This document shows positions 27,967 to 37,932 of a stretch of DNA of 64,000 nt, in pieces. Source of the DNA: Mesorhizobium sp. (lineage in GTDB: Bacteria > Pseudomonadota > Alphaproteobacteria > Rhizobiales > Rhizobiaceae). Within the stretch, counting starts at the first letter, position 1. Every line of letters starts with the position of its first letter. The notes under the pieces were generated by a model that did no database searches, was not told the DNA's origin, and was given only the letters and a program-made list of their open reading frames with translations. The stretch covers positions 1-64,000 of the forward strand of contig SAQE01000009.1 in NCBI GenBank assembly GCA_004020545.1, written 5' to 3'. A program made the position numbers and the translations under genes.

Positions 27967-28827
27967 ATGAACGGCAATCGGGACGCACAGCCAAAGGGAA
28001 CGCTGCTCGAAGTCGATGACCTGCGTGTCACCTTCCCGACTCGCACCGGCCTCGTGCAGGCAGTGCGCGGCGTCTCCTTCTCGCTCGGCCGCGAGCGGCT
28101 GGGCATCGTCGGCGAAAGCGGCTCCGGCAAGTCGCAGACCGGCCGCGCCATCATGGGCCTGACCCCGCCGCAGGCCGAGGTGTCGGCGAAGAAGCTCAGC
28201 TTCGACGGCATCGACCTGCTCTCGATATCGCCCCGCCAACGCCGGGCGCTGCGGGGCAATCGCATCGCCATGATCCTGCAGGATCCGAAATATTCGCTCG
28301 ATCCTGTGATGACCATCGGCCGCCAGATCGTCGAGACGCTGCGCACGCACGAAAAAGTCTCGAAGGCCGAGGCGCGCGAGCGGGCTTTGGAGATGCTGCG
28401 AGCGGTGCAGATCCGCGATCCTGCCCGCGTCTTCGACCTTCACCCGCACGAAGTCTCGGGCGGCATGGGCCAGCGCGCCATGATCGCCATGATGCTGATC
28501 GCCGGACCGGAACTGATGATCGCCGACGAGCCCACCTCGGCGCTTGACGTCACCGTGCAGCTCGATGTGCTGAACATCCTCGACCGGCTGGTCGCCGAAC
28601 GCGGCATGGGGCTGATTTTCATCTCGCACGACCTGCGCCTGGTTTCCTCTTTCTGCGACCGCGTCGTTGTTATGTATGCCGGCAAGGTGGTCGAGCAGCT
28701 CAAGGCCTCTGAGCTTCGCGACGCCCGGCATCCCTATACGCGCGGCCTGCTCAACTGCATGCCGAGGATCGGCTTCGAGCGTCATCCGCTGCCGGTGCTC
28801 GACCGCAAGCCGGAGTGGGCGGCATGA
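27967..28827 (+). CDS. ABC transporter ATP-binding protein (DppD-like)
   Basis: A 286-residue ATPase with Walker [12 protein letters not shown], signature VSGGMGQRAMIAMM (with Met in place of the usual Gln) and Walker [13 protein letters not shown]. It is shorter than the usual 320-340 residues because the C-terminal oligopeptide extension is reduced. Starts 10 bases after the permease stop. Confidence 0.93.
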   Translation: MNGNRDAQPKGTLLEVDDLRVTFPTRTGLVQAVRGVSFSLGRERLGIVGESGSGKSQTGRAIMGLTPPQAEVSAKKLSFDGIDLLSISPRQRRALRGNRIAMILQDPKYSLDPVMTIGRQIVETLRTHEKVSKAEARERALEMLRAVQIRDPARVFDLHPHEVSGGMGQRAMIAMMLIAGPELMIADEPTSALDVTVQLDVLNILDRLVAERGMGLIFISHDLRLVSSFCDRVVVMYAGKVVEQLKASELRDARHPYTRGLLNCMPRIGFERHPLPVLDRKPEWAA

Positions 28828-29570
28828 CGGCAGCGATCGCCATCGACGGACTGGAAGTGGTGTTCGACCGCTTTCGCGCGCTGAAGGGCGTCAACCTCGA
28901 GGTCAGGGAAGGTGAGTCCTACGGGCTGGTCGGCGAAAGCGGCTCCGGCAAGTCGACGTTGCTGAGAGCGATCACCGGGCTCGCGCCCGTCGCTTCAGGC
29001 GCCATCACCGTCAACGGCAAGGCGCTCGGCAAGACCCGCGACAAGGCCTTTTACCGCGACGTGCAGATGGTCTTCCAGGATCCTTATGGGTCACTGCATC
29101 CGCGCCAGACCGTCGACCGGCTGCTGCAGGAGCCACTTGCCATCCACGGCATCTCGGACGGCGAGAAGCGCATCGAGCGCGCGCTGGACGAGGTCGGCCT
29201 CGGCAAGGGCTTCCGCTTCCGCTACGCGCACCAGCTTTCCGGCGGCCAGCGCCAGCGCGTGGCGATTGCCCGCGCGCTGATCCTCGAACCCTCGATCCTT
29301 TTGCTTGATGAGCCGACCTCGGCGCTCGACGCCTCGGTGCAGGCGGAGGTGCTGAACCTGCTCGAAGAGGTGCGGCGGCGGCGCAAGCTGACCTTCCTGA
29401 TGGTCAGCCACGACCTCGCCATCATCACCCATATGTGTGAGCGGCTGATGGTGATGCAGGACGGCGAGGCGGTCGAGACGCTGACCGCGAGCCAGCTTAT
29501 CGGGCATCGAGTGAGTGAGGATTATACGCGCAATCTGCTGAGGGCGAGCGAGGGGTTTGTGCGGGTATAG
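28824..29570 (+). CDS. ABC transporter ATP-binding protein (DppF-like)
   Basis: A 248-residue ATPase overlapping the previous gene by 4 bases (ATGA). Walker [10 protein letters not shown], signature [14 protein letters not shown], Walker [13 protein letters not shown]. Much shorter than typical DppF (about 330), ending soon after the ABC core, so the C-terminal oligopeptide domain is missing. Confidence 0.93.
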   Translation: MTAAIAIDGLEVVFDRFRALKGVNLEVREGESYGLVGESGSGKSTLLRAITGLAPVASGAITVNGKALGKTRDKAFYRDVQMVFQDPYGSLHPRQTVDRLLQEPLAIHGISDGEKRIERALDEVGLGKGFRFRYAHQLSGGQRQRVAIARALILEPSILLLDEPTSALDASVQAEVLNLLEEVRRRRKLTFLMVSHDLAIITHMCERLMVMQDGEAVETLTASQLIGHRVSEDYTRNLLRASEGFVRV

Positions 29571-29607
29571 CTTTCTCTTGCAAGTCGCATTCCGTCGCGC
29601 CCCAGCC

Positions 29608-32600
29608 TTACATCTCCGCAGCAACAGGCGCGTCTGCCTGCGCGTCCTCCCGGCCCCGCTTCGGCTCCTTGATCCTGAACCACGTCACATAGAGCGCCGG
29701 CAGGAAGAGCAGCGTGATCGCCGTGCCGGCGATGATGCCACCCATCATGGCGTAGGCCATCGGCCCCCAGAACACTTCGCGCGCGATCGGGATCAGCGCC
29801 AGGCTGGCGGCCGCGGCCGTCAGCGCGATCGGCCGCATGCGGTGCTCGGTCGCCTCGATGACCGCTGCCCAGCGATCCTTGCCTTCGGCGACGAGGTCCT
29901 CGATCTGCACGATCAGGATGACCGAGTTGCGGATCAGGATGCCGATCAGCGCCAGCACGCCGAGGATGGCGACGAAGCCGAGCGGCGCGCCGCTGGGCAC
30001 CAGTGCCGCCACCACGCCGATCAGGCCGAGCGGCGCCACCGCCACCACAAGGAACAGGCGCTGGAAGCTCTGCAACTGCACCATCAGGATGGTCGCCATG
30101 ATGAACAGCATCAAGGGCACGACCGCCGCGATCGGGCCCTGGCTGTTGGCGCTTTCCTCGACCGAGCCGGCGGTCTGCACCGAATAGCCCGGCGGCAGCT
30201 TGGCGATAAAGGCGTCGACCGATGGCTTCAACTCGTTGACGACGGTCGCGGGCAGCACATCTCCGACCAGGCCGGCGCGCACGGTGATGGTCGGGGTACG
30301 GTTGCGCCGCCAAACCGTCGGCTGCTCGAGCTCGTAGCGGAAGTTGGCGATTGCCGCCAACGGGATCGACTCGCCGGTGCCTGTCGGCAACTGCATGTTC
30401 TGCAGCGTCGAGATCGAGCTGCGGTCTGCCTCGCGCGAACGCGCCACGACATTGATCAGGTAGGTGGCGTCGCGCACCTGGGTGATGGTGGCGCCGCCGA
30501 CCGTGCTGTTCAGCGCGCTGGCGATGTCGGAGGAAGTGATGCCGAGCTGGCGCGCCTTGTCCTGCAGCACGTCGACCCTTAGCACCCGCTGCGGTTCGTT
30601 CCAGTCGAAAGTCGGCGCGGCAAGCTTCGGGTTGGCCGAAATCAAGCCTGCGAATTGCTGCGCCAGTTCGCGCACCGTCTGGATGTCCGGACCGCCGACG
30701 CGGTACTGCACCGGCCGGCCGACCGGCGGCCCGAGTTCAAGCGGCTTGACGAAGGCGTCGGTGCCGACGAATTCTTCGCGCAGCAGCTTTTCCAGCGCCG
30801 GCTTCACCCGATTGCGCGCCTCGATGCTCTTGGTGACGATGACCGTCTGGCCGAAGTAAGGGTTGGCCGGCTGCACGTCGTAGGCGAGCACAAAGCGCAC
30901 CGCGCCCTGACCGATATAGGAACTGAAGTGATCTATGTCGGGGTTGCCGACCAGCGCCCGCTGCTCGAAGCGCTGCATCTGGTCGCGAGTCTCGGCAATC
31001 GAGGAGTTCTGCGGCAGGTTCCAGTCCACGATCAGCTCCGGCCGGTCGGAGGGCGGGAAGAATTGCTGCTGGACGAGGCCGAAGCCGGCTATGGAGGCCG
31101 CGAAGAGAAGCGCGGTCGCGATGATGGTCAGCCAATGGCGCCGCACCGAGAGGACGAGCACGCGCCGGAACATCGATGTGAATCGTCCGGGCTGGTCGTG
31201 GTGCTTCGCCTTCATCGTCGCCGGCAGGATGGTGACGCCGAGCAGCGGTGCGAACAGCACCGCCACGATCCAGGACACCAGGAGCGACACGGCGATGACG
31301 ACGAACAGCTGAAGGTGTATTCGCCGGCAGCGCTCGAGTTGAGGCCGATCGGGATGAAGCCGGCCACCGTCACCAACGTGCCGGTCAGCATCGGGAAGGC
31401 GGTCGAGGTATAGACATAGGTCGCCGCCTTGCGCAGATTGTCGCCCACCTCCAGCCGCGCCACCATCATCTCCACCGCGATCATCGCGTCGTCGACCAGC
31501 AGGCCGAGCGCGATGATCAAGGCGCCCAGCGAAATGCGCTGCAGCGAGATGCCGAGATAGGCCATGACCGTGAAGGTGATGGCCAAAACCAGCGGGATCG
31601 ACAGCGCCACGACGAAGCCGGCGCGCAGGCCGAGACTGATGAAGGAGACGGCGAGCACGATGGCGACCGCCTCGAACAGCGCGCGGGTGAAGCCCGACAC
31701 CGCCTCCTCGACGATCACCGGCTGGTCGGCCACCAGATGCACGCCGACGCCGACCGGCAGGTCGGCCAGCACCTTCTGCATCTCCTCATGCAGCGCCTCG
31801 CCGAATTCGAGCAGATTGGCATTGGGCTTCATGCCGATGGCGAGCCCGATCGCATCTTGGCCGTTGAAGCGGAAGAGCGCCGTCGGCGGATCGACATAGC
31901 CGCGCGTGATCGTCGCCACGTCGCTCAGCCGAAAGAAGCGGTCGTTGACGCGCAGATTGATGGCGCGCAGGCTTTCCTCGGAGGTGAACTGGCCGCCGAC
32001 GCGCACGCTGACGCGCTCCGGCCCGGACTGGATGACGCCCGACGGCGTGATGGCGTTCTGCGCCTGCAGGCTCGCGACGATCTGCTGCTGGTTAAGGCCG
32101 AGTGCGGCGATCTGGCGGCTCGAGAATTCGAGATAGATCGCCTCGTCCTGGGCGCCGACAAGGTCGACCTTGCCGGCATTCGGCACGGTCAGGATCTTGG
32201 TGCGCACATCCTCGACATAGTCGCGCAACTGGCGCGGCGTCAGCCCGTCGGCGGTGAAGGCATAGATGTTGCCGTAGACGTCGCCGAAGCGGTCGTTGAA
32301 GAACGGCCCCTGCACGCCTTGCGGGAACTGCGCCGAGATGTCGTTGACCATGTTGCGCACCTGCAGCCAGGTCGGCACGACATCGCGCGCCTTCGTGGTC
32401 GGCTTCAGGTTGACGAAGATGACGGTCTTGCCGGCAGTGGTGACGGATTTGGTGTAGTCGAGGCTGTCGAGCTCCTCGAGCTTCTTTTCGATGCGGTCGG
32501 TCACCTGGCGCACCGTCTCGTCGACCGAGGCGCCTGGCCAGTTGGCCTGGATCAGCATCGTCTTTATGGTGAAGGCCGGGTCTTCCTCACGGCCGAGGTT

Positions 32601-32699
32601 GAGATAGGAGAAGATGCCGGCCACCACGAAGACCAGCATGAAATACCACACCAGCGAGCGGTGGCTGAGCGCCCAGTCGGAGAGGTTGAAGCCCTTCAT
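29608..32699 (-). pseudogene. RND efflux pump permease (TriC/AcrB-like), one-base frameshift
   Basis: The two halves of an AcrB-type pump lie in different frames. The upstream half starts at MKGFNLSDWALSHR, overlaps the adaptor gene by 4 bases, and carries the proton-relay pair in LGLLVDDAMIAVEMM. It is in frame until ...AAGEYTF near 31313. The downstream half resumes with LFVVIAVSLLVSWIVAV and ends at 29608. Adding one base near 31308-31312 restores a protein of about 1,030 residues. This may be a real mutation or a sequencing error. If intact, the pump would be the inner-membrane part of a tripartite drug exporter. Confidence 0.85.
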
Positions 32700-33772
32700 G
32701 AGGCCCCTCCCTCGGGCACTTTGACCTTCTGGCCTTCGGCGAGGCTGTGGACACCTGCCGTGACGACGCGCATGCCGGCCTCGAGCCCTGAAGCCACCGT
32801 GAAGGTGCCGCTGTTCTTCGAGGCGATCTTGATCTCGCGCGCGCTGACGCTCGATGTTTGCGGATCGACGATCCACACTTTCTCGGCGCCGTCTTTTTCG
32901 AGCAGCGCCGACATCGGCAGCACAATCGTCGGCGCCACTTTGGTCATGCGCGTTGCAGTGATCGTCGAGCCCAGCCGGAACGCCGAGGGCGGATCGGTTA
33001 GCGTCAGCCGCACACGCCGTGTGCGGGTCGAGCCCTCGGCCTGCGGCGCGATCTCGCGCAGCCTGGCCGCGGTCGTGATGCTGGGCAGCGACTGCAGGAT
33101 GATCTGAAACGGCGTGCCGACGGCGAGATCGCCGGTCAACTGGTCGGGAATGTCGACCACCGCCTCGCGCGGGTCGGTGCGCGCCACGGTGACGACGGTC
33201 TGTCCCGGCGAAACCGTCTGGCCGATCTCGGCGCCGACCGCGGTGACGACGCCGTCGAAATCGGAGAAAAGCCGCGCATAGCCGAGCTGTTCCTGCGATT
33301 TGGCCAAGGCGGCATTCGCCCGCTCGACGCCGGCTGCCGCGGCCTGCCTCGCCTGCTGCGCGGCGTCATAGACGGCCTGCGAGGTGTTGGCGGAAGCAAG
33401 CAGGGCGCGCTGCCGTTCCTCGCTCGCCGAGGCATTGGCGAACTGCGCCTGGGCATTCGACAAATCCGCTTTCGACGCCTGGAGGGCAAGCTCCAGCGCC
33501 GTCGGATCGAGCGCGGCGATCGTCGTTCCCTTGGTCACGATGTCGCCGACCTTGACGTCGCGCGAGACGACGCGGCCGAGCAGGCGGAAGGAAAGGTCGG
33601 CGCTGTATTGCGGTTCGACCATCCCGGCAAAACCAAAAGTCTCCACGGACTTCGGTTCGACGACCACCGACAACACCGGCCGGATGATCTCGGGCGGCTT
33701 CTCTTCCGAGCGCGAGCAGCCGGCAAGCGACGCGACGAGAATGAGAGCGGGGACGCAAGGCGACCGTCTCAT
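32696..33772 (-). CDS. RND efflux periplasmic adaptor (second membrane fusion protein, TriB-like)
   Basis: A 358-residue membrane fusion protein with a lipobox (SLAGC) near residue 19, a biotinyl-lipoyl-like region (GRVVSRDVKVGDIVTKGT), an alpha-helical hairpin (about 90-165) and beta-barrel parts. It overlaps both neighbours by 4 bases. Two different adaptors before one RND gene are the hallmark of the TriABC system of Pseudomonas; the equivalence here is inferred. Confidence 0.9.
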   Translation of the reverse strand: MRRSPCVPALILVASLAGCSRSEEKPPEIIRPVLSVVVEPKSVETFGFAGMVEPQYSADLSFRLLGRVVSRDVKVGDIVTKGTTIAALDPTALELALQASKADLSNAQAQFANASASEERQRALLASANTSQAVYDAAQQARQAAAAGVERANAALAKSQEQLGYARLFSDFDGVVTAVGAEIGQTVSPGQTVVTVARTDPREAVVDIPDQLTGDLAVGTPFQIILQSLPSITTAARLREIAPQAEGSTRTRRVRLTLTDPPSAFRLGSTITATRMTKVAPTIVLPMSALLEKDGAEKVWIVDPQTSSVSAREIKIASKNSGTFTVASGLEAGMRVVTAGVHSLAEGQKVKVPEGGAS

Positions 33773-34905
33773 TGTCCGGCTCCCGCTGTCGCGATCGTCT
33801 GCCCCGGGCTGAGCAACTGCCCGCCTGCGGTGACGACGCTCTGGCCGGCCTCGAGTCCCTTGTCGACGACGACCACGCCGGAATCGAAGGCCAGCACTTC
33901 GATCGGCGTCGTCGCCACCGCCTTTGTCGACGGGTCGACGATCCAGACGGCGGGCTTGCCAGCGGTAGACGTCAGCGCCTGCCAGGGCAAGAGTACGGCC
34001 TTCACCGGCCTGGCGCTGACGGTGCCGATGACGGCGGCGCCCAGCGGCATGCCGGCAGGTGTGTCGGCTATGCCGACCTTGACCCGGATCGATCCCGACG
34101 CGGTATCGACCGCCGGCGAGATTTCCCTGACCTTGCCCATCGCCTTGACCTGCGGGTCGGAGAGCAGCGTGATCGTCACCGCGGGTGACGAAGGCGTCTG
34201 GGCAACGAGCGTCTCTTGCACGTTGAAGACGGCATCGCGGTCGCCGTCCTCGGCGATGGTGAAGACGGTTTGCGCCGCCTGCACCACCTGTCCGGCCTCG
34301 ACCTGTCGGGCGGTGATCACCCCGGCGGCACCCGCCTTGAGCTCGGTGTAGGAGAGGTTCTCCTTGGCGTTGGCTAAAGCGCTTTGCGCGGCGTCGACGC
34401 TGCCTTGCGCGACCTTCATCGTCTGGTCGGCGCTGTCGAAGTCGCGCCTAGTCGTAAAACCCTGCGAAAGCAGCGTCTTCTGCCGCTGGTAAGCGGCCGC
34501 GGCCTGGGTGAGCTGCGCCTGCGCGGCGTCGAGGTCGGCCTGCGCCGAACGCAAGTCGGATTCCTGCTCCTGCGGATCGATGCGGGCCAGCACCGCGCCC
34601 TGGTCGACATGCTGGCCGACATCGACCAGCCGTTCGGCGACGCGGCCGCCGACACGGAACGACAGATTGTTGAGCGTGCGGGCCGCGATCACGCCGGTGA
34701 GCGAGGTCCTTGGCGCATAGTCGGCAAGTGCGACCGTCTGCGTGCTGACCGTCACCGGCAGCTTCTTTTCCGCCGCCTGCTGTTTCTGGCAGCCTGACGT
34801 CAGCAGCGCTGCGGCAGCGCAGGCCAGCAGCAACAAGGTGTTTGGACGGGACAATGGGCGGGGCGGTGAAGACGGCGAGGCGGACGATGTCGCGATGCTG
34901 CTCAT
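33769..34905 (-). CDS. RND efflux periplasmic adaptor (first membrane fusion protein, TriA-like)
   Basis: A 378-residue adaptor with a long polar N terminus, then a lipobox-like LLTSGC near residue 37. Lipoyl half-motifs (GGRVAERLVDVGQHVDQG), a long hairpin and a C-terminal beta domain follow. GAGGGAACC precedes MSSIATSS, which decides the start. First gene of the efflux operon. No outer membrane channel or regulator gene lies beside it. Confidence 0.9.
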   Translation of the reverse strand: MSSIATSSASPSSPPRPLSRPNTLLLLACAAAALLTSGCQKQQAAEKKLPVTVSTQTVALADYAPRTSLTGVIAARTLNNLSFRVGGRVAERLVDVGQHVDQGAVLARIDPQEQESDLRSAQADLDAAQAQLTQAAAAYQRQKTLLSQGFTTRRDFDSADQTMKVAQGSVDAAQSALANAKENLSYTELKAGAAGVITARQVEAGQVVQAAQTVFTIAEDGDRDAVFNVQETLVAQTPSSPAVTITLLSDPQVKAMGKVREISPAVDTASGSIRVKVGIADTPAGMPLGAAVIGTVSARPVKAVLLPWQALTSTAGKPAVWIVDPSTKAVATTPIEVLAFDSGVVVVDKGLEAGQSVVTAGGQLLSPGQTIATAGAGQ

Positions 34906-34984
34906 GGTTCCCTCAGCCCGCGGGGAGCCGCCCCTGACGACGGCACGTCGCGGATAAAGCGAGGATAGTCGATCGGCCGGAAAA

Positions 34985-34997
34985 GGAAACTGTTTCC
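34985..34997. promoter_or_regulatory. Palindrome upstream of the efflux operon
   Basis: GGAAAC-T-GTTTCC is a perfect inverted repeat 80 bases before the TriA-like start. A second short inverted repeat, CGATC-GAA-GATCG, follows at about 35003. Either could be a repressor operator, but no regulator gene is adjacent. Confidence 0.35.
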
Positions 34998-35141
34998 GCC
35001 TGGCGATCGAAGATCGATTTCCGGCCGAGGCAGGACCAATCGACTGGGCCAATGTGCCGACTTGAGGAAAACCTGAAATAAGGTCAGAAGAGGCTTTGAC
35101 GGCATCAAAACAGAGCGGGCGCCTGCCCGATGAGGGATGAG

Positions 35142-36419
35142 ATGAAGAATTCAGCCATTTCCGAACGCAAGAACCAGTCGATCTCGCGCGGCGTCGGCAT
35201 GACCACGCAGATCTATGCCGACCGCGCCGAGAATTCGGAAATCTGGGACGTCGAGGGCCGCCGCTATATCGACTTCTCGTCCGGCATCGCCGTGGTCAAC
35301 ACCGGCCACCGCCATCCGAAGGTGATCGAGGCGGTCAAGGCGCAACTCGACCGCTTCACCCACACCTGCCACCAGGTCGTGCCCTATGAGAGCTATGTTC
35401 GGCTCGCCGAGCGGCTGAACGGCATGCTGCCCGGCAAGTTCGACAAGAAGACTGTCTTCGTCACCACCGGCGCCGAGGCGGTCGAGAACGCGATAAAGAT
35501 CGCCCGCAATGCCACCGGCCGCCAGGCTGTGATCGCCTTTTCCGGCGGCTTCCATGGCCGCACCTTCATGGGCATGGCGCTGACCGGCAAGGTGGTGCCC
35601 TATAAGGTCGGCTTCGGCGCCATGCCGGCCGATGTCTTCCATGCGCCGTTCCCGGTGGCGCTGCACGGCATTTCCGTCGCGGATTCGCTTGCGGCGCTCG
35701 ACAAGCTGTTCAAGGCCGATGTCGATCCGGCCCGCGTCGCCGCCATCATCGTCGAGCCGGTTCAGGGCGAGGGCGGCTTCTACGAGGCGCCGCGCGATTT
35801 CATGACGGCACTGCGCAAGATCTGCGACCAGCATGGCATCCTGCTCGTCGCCGACGAGGTGCAGACCGGCTTTGCCCGCACCGGCAAGATGTTCGCCATG
35901 GAGCATCACGATGTGGCGCCCGACATCACCACCATGGCCAAGAGCCTCGCCGGCGGCTTCCCGCTGTCGGCCGTCACCGGCCGCGCCGAGATCATGGACG
36001 CGCCAGGCCCAGGCGGTCTCGGCGGAACCTATGGCGGCAGCCCGATCGGCGTCGCCGCGGCCCATGCCGTGCTCGACGTCATCGAGGAGGAAAAGCTCTG
36101 CGACCGCGCCAACGCGCTCGGCGCCAGGCTGAAGCAGCGGCTGGAATCGATCCGCGACGACGTGCCGGAGATCGTCGACATCCGCGGCCCGGGTTTCATG
36201 AACGCCGTCGAGTTCAACGACGTCAAGAAAGGCCTGCCGTCGGCGGAATTCGCCAATGCGGTGAGGCTGAAGGCCCTTGACAAGGGCCTCATCCTGCTCA
36301 CCTGCGGCGTCTACGGCAACGTCATCCGCTTCCTGTCGCCGATCACCATCCAGGACGGCGTCATGACCGAGGCGCTGGATATCCTGGAGAGCTCGATCCG
36401 CGACGCGCGAGCCGCCTGA
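35142..36419 (+). CDS. gabT: 4-aminobutyrate aminotransferase
   Basis: A 425-residue class III PLP aminotransferase. The PLP lysine sits in MAKSLAGGFPLSAV, the ADEVQTGFARTGK block precedes it, and TTGAEAVENAIK is the phosphate-binding region. It converts GABA and 2-oxoglutarate to succinate semialdehyde and glutamate. An ATG at 35130 is possible, but GAGGGA stands before 35142. No gabD is adjacent. Confidence 0.93.
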   Translation: MKNSAISERKNQSISRGVGMTTQIYADRAENSEIWDVEGRRYIDFSSGIAVVNTGHRHPKVIEAVKAQLDRFTHTCHQVVPYESYVRLAERLNGMLPGKFDKKTVFVTTGAEAVENAIKIARNATGRQAVIAFSGGFHGRTFMGMALTGKVVPYKVGFGAMPADVFHAPFPVALHGISVADSLAALDKLFKADVDPARVAAIIVEPVQGEGGFYEAPRDFMTALRKICDQHGILLVADEVQTGFARTGKMFAMEHHDVAPDITTMAKSLAGGFPLSAVTGRAEIMDAPGPGGLGGTYGGSPIGVAAAHAVLDVIEEEKLCDRANALGARLKQRLESIRDDVPEIVDIRGPGFMNAVEFNDVKKGLPSAEFANAVRLKALDKGLILLTCGVYGNVIRFLSPITIQDGVMTEALDILESSIRDARAA

Positions 36420-36426
36420 ACCAACC

Positions 36427-36520
36427 TACCTCCCCCTTGTGGGGAGGTCGGACCGCAGGTCCGGGTGGGGGTCGGCACCGTCCCGCTTCGCAGCGATTCT
36501 CCCCACAAAGGGGAGGGCCG
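36427..36520. repeat. C/G-rich palindromic intergenic repeat (family C)
   Basis: Left arm CTCCCCCTTGTGGGGAGGTC, then a GGACCGCAGGTCC palindrome and GGTGGGGG; right arm CTCCCCACAAAGGGGAGGG. It lies between the convergent gabT and FAD-reductase genes and may end both transcripts. The arm recurs at the left end of the window. Confidence 0.6.
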
Positions 36521-36526
36521 GCGCCG

Positions 36527-37780
36527 TTAACCCGCCGCCCTCGCAGGCTCATCCTCCTGAAACGCGGCAAGCGCCGCCTTCAGCGCATCCGGCCCGGCCG
36601 CGACAGTCTGCGGCGCGGGCGAGAAGCCGGCGCCGAGCATCTTGCGGCCAAGCATGTGGTCGGCCGGGCGGTTGACGGATTCGATGCCGAGCAGCCGGTT
36701 GCCGGCATAGTGGTAGATCGAGAATTTGTTCTCAGCCGGCTCGCCCAGCACGACATGGCTGTCGCCGCCTTGCGTCAGGCCGACCATCTGCAGCTTCATG
36801 TCGCCGATGTCCGACCAGAACCACGGCACGGCGGAGAACGGTTCGGCATGCCCAAGGATGGTGCGCGCAGCAAGCCGCGCCTGGTCGGTGGCGTTCTGTA
36901 CCGATTCCAGCCGCACGTCGCCGCCGGTGAACCAGTGCCGGTAGGATGCCGCATCGCCGACCGCGAGGATTTCGGGGATCGAGCTCTGCATATGCTGGTC
37001 GACGCGGATGCCGTTGCCGATAGCCAGGCCGGCGGCCTCCGCCAGCTCGACATTGGGCACCACGCCGATGCCGATGATCACCATCCGTGCCGGCAGCCGC
37101 TCGCCGCTCGAGATGATTGCGGCCGAGACGCTGCCGCCTTCGCCTTCCAGACGGGAAACTGTGGTGCCGGTGAGCACGCGCACGCCCATCGTCTCCAGCC
37201 GCTGGCGCACATGCGCCGCGATCACCGGCGCCACCGCGCGGCCGAGCAGCCGGTCGACCGCCTCGACGACGGTGACCTTGCGCCCGGCGGCCCTGAGCGT
37301 CGCCGCGATCTCGAGGCCGATGAAGCCGCCGCCGAGTATGACCACGTCCTCGCTTTGCGCGCTGAGCTCGCGGATCAGCCGCGCGTCCGCCAGCGAGCGC
37401 AGCGACACCACGCCGGCCAGCTCCGCGCCGTCGAGCTCGAGAAGACGGGGCCGCGATCCGGTCGCGAGCACCAGCCGGTCGAAGGCAATTGCGCCGCCGC
37501 CGCAAACCTCGAGCCTGCGCGCGCCAATATCGATCCGGTCGATCCAAACACCCGGCCGGTAATCGATGGCATTGCCGGAATAGAAGGCTTCGCCGCGCAA
37601 GGGCTGAGGCTTGGCTTCGGCATCCTTGATGAAGGTCTTGGACAGCGGCGGCTTGTGATAGGGCAGTTCGTTCTCGTCGCCGATCAGGATGACGGGTCCA
37701 TCATAGCCTTCCTCGCGCAGGCTCGCGGCCGCCTGCACGCCGGCATGACCCGCACCGACAATGACCACCCCGTTCTTCAT
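36527..37780 (-). CDS. FAD-dependent oxidoreductase (ferredoxin reductase type)
   Basis: A 417-residue pyridine nucleotide-disulfide oxidoreductase of the rhodocoxin/putidaredoxin reductase type. The FAD motif VIVGAGHAGVQAA is at the N terminus, the NAD motif ILGGGFIGLEIAA is near residue 150, and the FAD-binding EILAVGDAA is near 290. A reductase C-terminal domain (about 320-400) follows. It would pass electrons from NADH to a [2Fe-2S] ferredoxin. No ferredoxin or P450 gene is adjacent, though a bfd ferredoxin lies in the divergent operon. Confidence 0.92.
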   Translation of the reverse strand: MKNGVVIVGAGHAGVQAAASLREEGYDGPVILIGDENELPYHKPPLSKTFIKDAEAKPQPLRGEAFYSGNAIDYRPGVWIDRIDIGARRLEVCGGGAIAFDRLVLATGSRPRLLELDGAELAGVVSLRSLADARLIRELSAQSEDVVILGGGFIGLEIAATLRAAGRKVTVVEAVDRLLGRAVAPVIAAHVRQRLETMGVRVLTGTTVSRLEGEGGSVSAAIISSGERLPARMVIIGIGVVPNVELAEAAGLAIGNGIRVDQHMQSSIPEILAVGDAASYRHWFTGGDVRLESVQNATDQARLAARTILGHAEPFSAVPWFWSDIGDMKLQMVGLTQGGDSHVVLGEPAENKFSIYHYAGNRLLGIESVNRPADHMLGRKMLGAGFSPAPQTVAAGPDALKAALAAFQEDEPARAAG

Positions 37781-37932
37781 CGCAGTCTCTTTTTTGCGTT
37801 CAAATCTAGGATCTTCCGCCAGGTGGCGATTGTCTGCCGCCGCCGCAAGAGCCGTGGTTCGGGTCGCACCCGGAACGGCCGCCTGTCAATGCGGATGTTC
37901 GGCGGCGTCACCGGGCTTAAAGTTGATAATTG

